A stretch of 64,000 nt of DNA from the NCBI GenBank assembly GCA_025738555.1, contig JAOVFP010000019.1:992001-1056000 (forward strand). The letters are read 5' to 3'. The notes below the pieces were generated by a model that saw only the letters and a list, made by a program, of their open reading frames with translations, was not told the DNA's origin and ran no database searches. Within the stretch, counting starts at the first letter, position 1. The number at the start of each line of letters is the position of its first letter. The DNA comes from Cyathus striatus (lineage: Eukaryota; Basidiomycota; Agaricomycetes; Agaricales; Nidulariaceae). Made by a program: the position numbers and the translations under genes. Positions 58,175 through 64,000 of this stretch are shown here, piece after piece.

Positions 58175-59071
58175 TTATATACAACCCTCGAGACAATATA
58201 CGTCATTGACAGTTTTCCGTATAGAAATGAAATATTTACCAAGCTCTCCGTTGTGGTGTTGAAGCCATGTTAAGTCACATTGTCGATAAGGATGTTTGTT
58301 GGAGCAGGAAACATCGAACGTGAGTATGTCATCCATCATGCAAGGCATTTTATGCGCCCAATTGATCTTCCCGTCGTAAGAATCAGATTCGAGATGTCCG
58401 AGGAGCTCGGCCTTCCTTGGACTATTCCTGTAATTTAGTTGGGTTCCATCCAATGCTTTTGCTGTCATCATCCGGTAGACAGATAATGAAGTACTAGGAA
58501 GTGTCTCATTAACCTGAAAACGGAGTTCACATAACTCCATGCCGTAGTCGAGGACACGAAATTGAGCAATTGTGCTGATCTGGAACTGTCATCACATCTG
58601 GCTGAAAAACTAACAGGAATATTTCGAGCATACCACGTTTGTAACCTGTCCCTTTTTTATGCTAGGTGAGATAGTTCCTGCAGAGCTAAGAAATTCTGCA
58701 GGAGATTCTTTAAAGACCATGGAGGGTCTTTCTCGGTCAATTTGACTAAGAAATAACGGGAAGTTTAAGATATGTCGAGGAATTGGTGGTGAAGGTCGTT
58801 GAATTTTATCTAGTCCAGTGAACTGGGATGGCCGTCGAAGCAAAGTAATATCGGAAGGCTTTCTGATGTCGCGAGGAAAAGATGCAATAGAAACATCGGC
58901 AAATCGGAGAAAAGCTATAATGATGTTAACCGCAGTGCAGCAAATGAGCATCGTTATAGTGAATGTGGACAAAGACATTCTTCTCTTTGAGACTGGGATT
59001 TCATTTTTGTCCCTTGGTCCTGGTTCTGGCGGAGTGATATCACTTGGAGGGAGGGGTAAGTAGCTGGCCAT
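58175..59071 (-). CDS. single-pass membrane protein of an agaricomycete family
   Basis: ATG 59071. The N-terminus MASYLPLPPSDITPPEPG is cytosol-like. A basic stretch KRRMSLS precedes one hydrophobic helix (TFTITMLICCTAVNIIIAFL), and the rest is outside (SDITLLRRPSQFTGLDKI, PPIPRHILNFPLFLSQID). An intron from about 58628 to 58577 joins QVTNV to ISTIAQFRVLDYGMELCEL. Later come LPFDV-type and Cys-containing segments (FDVSCSNKHPYRQCDLTWLQ). The pattern matches a group that I recall in agaricomycetes with no assigned function. The end may instead splice at about 58233 to a last exon that ends near 58105. Confidence 0.6.
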
Positions 59072-59821
59072 AGAGGCTTGCTGGTGGTGATCAAGCGCGA
59101 TGATTCAGTATATCCCATCCTTCGAGTCCATGAAATTTCTTTTTATACTCCGGAGCCTCCGTATTTGGTTAAAACGATGGAAGCAAGAATATATACATAC
59201 CAAAGTTTCGGAGATTACATCACTTACTAAGGCGTGTCAATTGTTGTTTGGATGATATTATTTGTGCATTGATTCAACTACCTGGACATGTGGATGATTG
59301 TATAAACATTATCGACAACATTTCGCCGGGCTTGCAAACATTAGCACTCGTAAGTCTTGCTCATTATATAATATAACATTGAGATGATCCAAAGATACAT
59401 ATAGCCTACGATGTACACCGCTGTGTGTACTCTACTCACTAGCATCATGTTGTGCTCAATATTGGCCATGAATATTTCTTCCTTCAAACATTCCATTAAG
59501 AAGGATTGAGATTGATACATGACCGAGGAGTACATTGACCCATTGACAATTACAATTCGATTCGATGTACCGAAACAAGGTCCAGGGGATGCTCATATAC
59601 AGCTCGTAAGGTTTGGAAGCTTATGAACATCTGCTACTTTCAGGAAGCCATATTATAGTCCATGTTACGACAACACTATGGCTTTACAGCGAGAATTACA
59701 TGCAAAGCAGAGGGTACGTGTACATAGCAGCAATTTTCGCAGGTTGAGATACCTCGAGATGACCAATAAATAATATGCGAGAGTCGAACTCCAAATTGCT
59801 GTTAAATACTCATTGCATAAA
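59072..59821. other. intergenic with a possible F-box/LRR scrap
   Basis: Around 59200-59350 on the plus strand one frame reads CLDDIICALIQLPGHVDDCI and NISPGLQTLAL before a GTAAGT. It recalls the leucine-rich part of basidiomycete F-box proteins but is too short to call. Nothing else is seen. Confidence 0.25.
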
Positions 59822-60270
59822 TTATTTATGGTAGACTATTCTATGTCGCATAAACCATCGACTGAAATTTGTCATGCCGCAACAAGGAATGGTAGAGAAA
59901 GGTGGATATGATGCTAAATAAAAAGATTGGAGCGCTGTATATGAAGAAGCCAAGAGAAATCATAATCAACTTGAATATCTGTCCTTTAAGTGAAAAGTTT
60001 GTAAAGTATACAAAGTATCTCATAATAATAATCTTCTCACCTATACACCACCCCAATAGCAACTGGGCTCGACTGTTTATATGTTATTCGTTACTACTAC
60101 ATCGAATTAGTAAAAAGAGACTCACAGTCCGGGTTCTCTGCCATCTCAAGTAAATCACGAGAGTTTGGCACGCCGCTTGGCTCACCGCCACACAGAATAG
60201 AATCCGTGTCGGCAATTACAATCTGAGTGACAGCTAACATTATCATAGCGAGAAATATAGAAAGGTGCAT
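59822..60270 (-). CDS. possible small secreted protein
   Basis: The first exon 60270-60126 reads MHLSIFLAMIMLAVTQIVIA, then DTDSILCGGEPSGVPNSRD and LLEMAENPD: a clear signal peptide with a likely cut after IVIA. A GTGAGT donor follows at 60125. A candidate second exon after ...TATACAG reads SLQSFYLASYPPFSTIPCC and ends at 59822, giving about 80-90 residues with a few cysteines. The first exon is convincing; the splice partner is a guess. Confidence 0.35.
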
Positions 60271-61020
60271 TCCGATGGCTGGGACTCTGAGGAAGGGGGG
60301 TAAGGAGATATAACGTAGATCACAGAGTTTTATTTCACGCTCTGAGAATCTCAGAGATGATGTATTATGGCGCCTAGTGAATTAGCTGTGCCTGGAACTT
60401 GAAAGCTTGAAGTTTTAATATAAATATTGTACTGCCTGCAGGTAAACATAAACTAGTCATCCATTCCATTTATAGCACGAGCATTACCAGCTCAGTTATA
60501 ACACATCTCTCCTGAAATGATCATTGTGTCTCAGAGGGAGCAAACATGTTATATTTATAGCAATCATATATCTAGTACATAAGCATGAAAGGTTACATAA
60601 ATCGGAACTCCAGGTTCTGATAGTTGTGGATATACATTGCCTAATTATGTTTTAAAAAGGTAGGCCTATTAATACTTGCCCTCATATAATCTAGAGTGTG
60701 CGATTTAAATTCTCAGTTACTAGAATCTAGTGCATCTGGCTTTCAATCTATAGCATTCTGACGGGTTAGTGAAGTCCGAAAACTTGGTCTGCATCATGTT
60801 TCATTTTAATCAAACCCCACTAGCTCCCCAAACACGCCATATAACGGATAGCCATCCATTCCGACGTAAATAGTGAACAGGACAGTTAGCACTGCTGATA
60901 GATTTCTGTACCTTCTTTTTACATCACAGACACAATGAATTTATTCAGAGTGCGTGATAAATTTCAAGCTTGTCTTTACAACAATGTCGAAATAATTTAC
61001 AGCACTCCTTTCTCGCTTGG
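60271..61020. other. intergenic between divergent genes
   Basis: This is the shared upstream region of the possible secreted protein and the UstYa-like gene. There is a short CTCTGAGATTCTCAGAG inverted repeat at about 60338-60355. No other feature is recognised. Confidence 0.35.
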
Positions 61021-61625
61021 ATGTTAATAATTACAAACATTGGTTTTACAGGGCTATTAGTAATTGAATACTACCGTTCCTTGTACTCTGATAGTAAGTC
61101 AATGCCTATTCATTTTGACCAGCTTCTAATTGCATTTCAGCATACTCTTATGATGGCAGGGATTATCCTTTGGAGCTTCCTCTCGAAACAAATCAGGTCT
61201 CAATGACATTCCAAGAATCGATTCACTTTCGTTTGATACCTAACGATACAACCACGCGCGATGTTTGGAGGACTCTATTGAATCAACCAAGAGGACTCGG
61301 GCGCATCTGGTTAGGGGGAAATCACCGAATGTTTGTAGTGGCATTCTACCACGAGCTTCATTGCGTGTGGGTGATACAGCAAGCCCTCGTCAACTTGGCG
61401 TCGAGAAATGATGAGCATGTTGCACATTGCCTTAATTACCTGAGACAGAGCTTTTTGTGTGACGCTGATGATTCGTTGGAGGAGGGGGATTTTATGTTGA
61501 GGGACTTTGAAATGGATCGGGTAGCGGATACAGTGGTCTGCAGAGATTGGGAAGCTGTGTTCTCGGTTATGGCGGAAAGTTTTTCTGGTGCTAATGAGTC
61601 TCTATCCAGTTTCCCTATGATGTAG
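61021..61625 (+). CDS. UstYa-like (DUF3328) membrane oxidase family protein
   Basis: I chose the ATG at 61021, which gives MLIITNIGFTGLLVIEYYRS, a membrane anchor at once. An intron at about 61095-61140 joins SD to TYSYDGRDYPLELPLE. The second exon carries IWLGGNHRMFVVAFYHELHC and DEHVAHCLNYLRQSFLCDAD. Both HxxHC motifs of the UstYa family (HELHC and HVAHC) are present, spaced as in the family. Relatives take part in oxidative cyclisation of ribosomal peptides such as ustiloxin, but many stand-alone copies have no known product. I see no precursor peptide or other biosynthetic gene nearby. Length about 185 residues, slightly short; an upstream N-terminal exon is possible. Confidence 0.75.
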
Positions 61626-62194
61626 TGGGTAGAATTATGGATGTGAGATCCCTTCCGACTGTGAAGCTTAAAGTAAAATGCTGTTAGGCGACGTTGAACT
61701 ACAACACATTTTGTTATCACTGAGGACATTAGTAACTTGCTACCAAATTCTTTACCTTAAAACGACCCAAGGTTAGCTCTACATTTCATGCCATTAGTTC
61801 TGTGAGATCATTGAGGATGCCAACACATCATAAATGTGGCAAAACATACTATTGCATCGTCAGAGCATGTTCGAGGTGTTGGAATTTTCGTTGTTTAGCT
61901 ATGTTGTCCCACTCGCGCTGTCAAGCGGGTAACCACAATGGTGTACTGGAGTTGAAGAGCCTGTGTGAAGTCTATGTTCATCAAAAGAGCTAGTGGGTTT
62001 GCGTGCTCTACGCTACCTTTTATATGTTACGCATCACAAACAGTCGAGTTTCCCCGTAAGGCACAGCATTATGCTTATCATCTAGTAACCTTGCTTACAG
62101 TATTATATTGGCAAGACCATCCTTTAGACCAGATGTAATAATAATAAACATGACAGTAAAAGGCATAACCCACAGCAGCTTGATCGGGCTACAT
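61626..62194. other. intergenic between converging genes
   Basis: No gene is recognised. A short plus-strand opening at 61802-61993 has Cys-rich composition but no support. Confidence 0.35.
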
Positions 62195-63531
62195 CTAGAT
62201 ATTGGAGCTGCCATCTGGTGTTCCATTCCCATCAGCCCACTTTCCTTCCTCTACTTCTAAGACTGCAGTGCTAGAGGTACCTCGGAGCTCATGTCCTGGA
62301 CCTCTAAATTGAATCTGCGAAATCTCTAACGTAGTTTCATCTTGTATTCCATTTCCCTTTGGTCCTTCGGTTTCCCCCCACCCAGTAACTGTGGTGCTGC
62401 TAAAAGGCCCTGGGTGTTTTGGATTGAAACACTGCTTGAGTTGCATATTATAATTATTTTTCATCATAGGAACACCTTGCGTTTGCTGTAGCGTGATTAA
62501 ATGAGAAGCAGTGTCATGATTCCATGCTTTCCCCTGCGCAACACGATAGATAATAAGCAATGACGCAACGATCTGAAAAATAGTGTTTGTCATTCATTTT
62601 TTCAATGAAAGAAAAAGAGTACTAATTACCTGAATCTCTGAAAGAGCTTGTAGCATTATATTTGCAAACGCACTCTTGAGACCAAATGGAATGAGAAACA
62701 TGAGGGAAAACATGGCGTAAAGTGCAGCGGACTCTATGAGAATAGTCGTAACGCTTAAATAGACAGTTCCATGTTCTCCTCCTAATGTGTTGAGGAGCCT
62801 TCTGCGATACACAAGAAGTCGAGCTACTATCATAACAGTTATGAACATATTAAGAGTAAGCGAGATCGATGCGTAAAGAAGAGTGTAATTGATGGGGTTA
62901 TTTGACCAGGGCGATCCTAGTGGTGCGCCCACTTGAATAAGATATAGAATTCCCATAACTATGTGTACCAGCATAAGTTAATGGTATTTTTAAGTATGCC
63001 ATTTAACTTACCATATGAAGTTGTTAGTAACATGCAAGGTAGCATCATATAAAGCCAAACAGGTAATCTGGAACCTCTGTAAATAATATAACAGCGCCAA
63101 ACCTACGTCAATGCATCAGATCAGTGGTGCAAATGTGTAAATGAAAAAGTATATACCAGCAGTGTATCCGCACACCAATTTGCTATCGTATAACAAGCAT
63201 TTCCGAGTTCCGAAATTGGGATCCCATACATATCGGACTCATATGCTCCAGGTCCTCCAGGGTAATCCCTATCATCGATATATGATTTTTGAGTAATTGC
63301 AGAGAGCGAACACATGAAGAGTGTTCCCAAGGTGAAAATAACGCATATGTAAATCAATAGTGCAGCAAATTTGCGTTCCTTCGAAGTTCGAGCGCCGTAA
63401 AGCAACAAGTTGAAACAAAGGATGAATAGTGTGAACACCATTCCATATGCTACAGAACTAAGAATCGCACCCTGCAACCAGGTGCGTTCAATGAACAAGG
63501 CCTGACTAGATTCGTTAGGCGTGAAAGACAT
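62195..63531 (-). CDS. seven-helix membrane protein of agaricomycete type
   Basis: Start MSFTPNESSQALFIERTWLQ at 63531; an in-frame ATG at 63597 is an alternative. Hydrophobic helices are GAILSSVAYGMVFTLFILCF, FAALLIYICVIFTLGTLF, LPVWLYMMLPCMLLTT, TLLYASISLTLNMFITVMIV, TILIESAALYAMFSLMFLIP and QIVASLLIIYRVA, plus NWCADTLLVWRCYIIYR, which forms the third helix and carries the WR..Y pattern common in this family. Four exons join in frame; introns lie near 63157-63110, 63012-62960 and 62630-62580. The tail after RVAQGKAW is polar. The fold is receptor-like, but ligand and function are unknown. Confidence 0.65.
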
Positions 63532-63597
63532 AGTTGCATGAATGGTGTGGACAATTCTGGGCCTGAATGGGAGCGTATTTGAATCTTTCCTATTCAT

Positions 63598-64000
63598 GTC
63601 AGTAGGATTTGGTATTGGCTACATGATGCAAGCAGCGAACTAACACCTGAACTTGGTTCAGTTCGTGATGCATAACGGTGATGCAGAACGTATGGCTCAC
63701 ACTAGCAGAAGAATTACCAATGTAAAAGCCGTTGTCAATAAATGGTTAGTTAGGGAACGCTGGCGATGACTCTGTACAGTTTGATAATAATAATTTTGAT
63801 TTAACTCCACTTGAGCTAACATCATCGACCTGACGACGTACCTAGATCCTATTAATTATTATCGGCTCCCGTAGCCTGTGTAATAAAGAACTACATAAGG
63901 CTGTACGTACCAGTCTCCTACCCAGACCCTATAGGAAGTCTCGATCGAGTGGCACACAGTTTTTAATCCAAGTTCGTGGGGTAAGAAGAGAAATATACAA
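63598..64000. other. upstream of the membrane-protein gene
   Basis: Presumed promoter of the seven-helix gene. No TATA box close to the start and no other gene is seen before the window ends. Confidence 0.3.

Noticed and set aside
1..64000. tRNA, rRNA and riboswitches
   Set aside because: I looked for tRNA-like cloverleaf boxes and rRNA-like blocks and saw none that I could support by eye; a covariance search was not possible.

Overview
The window looks like a filamentous basidiomycete, most likely an agaricomycete. The signs are short GT..AG introns of about 45-70 bases in nearly every gene, a NACHT NTPase of the basidiomycete NLR type, F-box and WD40 families in multiple copies, a fungal Tnp2/CACTA-type transposase and a UstYa-like (DUF3328) protein. 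Introns and gene order are eukaryotic; I see no operons, tRNA, rRNA or CRISPR. All calls come from reading the sequence and from family memory; no search was run.

Layout. 0.4-4.0 kb is a giant foldback element with almost identical arms of more than 1 kb, abutting an unrecognised decayed gene (4.0-5.9 kb) that contains a GC-rich minisatellite. 6.6-26 kb is a cluster of lineage-expanded families: WD40 protein with a C-terminal membrane helix (minus), F-box protein (plus, one stop), Tnp2 transposase (minus, nonsense-broken), a small intact conserved gene (plus), a proline-rich gene with repeated exons (minus), a repeat block with a striking palindrome, a second WD40-membrane gene (plus), an Spt5-like gene (plus, four in-frame stops) and a SAP-like gene (minus, one stop). 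26.7-28.7 kb is a truncated segmental copy of the 50.7-52.6 kb locus. It is fused to ruins of a branched-chain 2-oxoacid dehydrogenase E2 gene (28.7-32.7 kb). 33.2-38.6 kb is a nested transposon with terminal inverted repeats and a near-perfect 8-bp target duplication. 39.2-45.3 kb holds a MULE-like transposase relic, an 'AAATCAATG' foldback element and a hAT transposase C-terminus.

45.9-49.2 kb encodes a NACHT NTPase that splices in frame into a protein-kinase-like domain lacking recognisable catalytic HRD and DFG motifs: an NLR-pseudokinase. 51.7-56.4 kb is a large coiled-coil and proline-rich gene with several frame breaks at simple repeats. 58.2-63.6 kb is quieter: a single-pass membrane protein, a possible small secreted protein, a UstYa-like protein and a seven-helix membrane protein.

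Two themes tie the window together. First, inverted-repeat DNA at every scale: 50-bp palindromes, 56-bp hairpins and 0.6-1.5 kb foldback arms. Second, gene death by C-to-T change. Most premature stops read as CGA to TGA, CAG to TAG or TGG to TAG, often at CpG, as expected if repeated genes here are methylated and decay by deamination. The most novel candidates are the NACHT-pseudokinase, the duplicated palindrome near 18.5 and 19.3 kb, and the giant foldback element.
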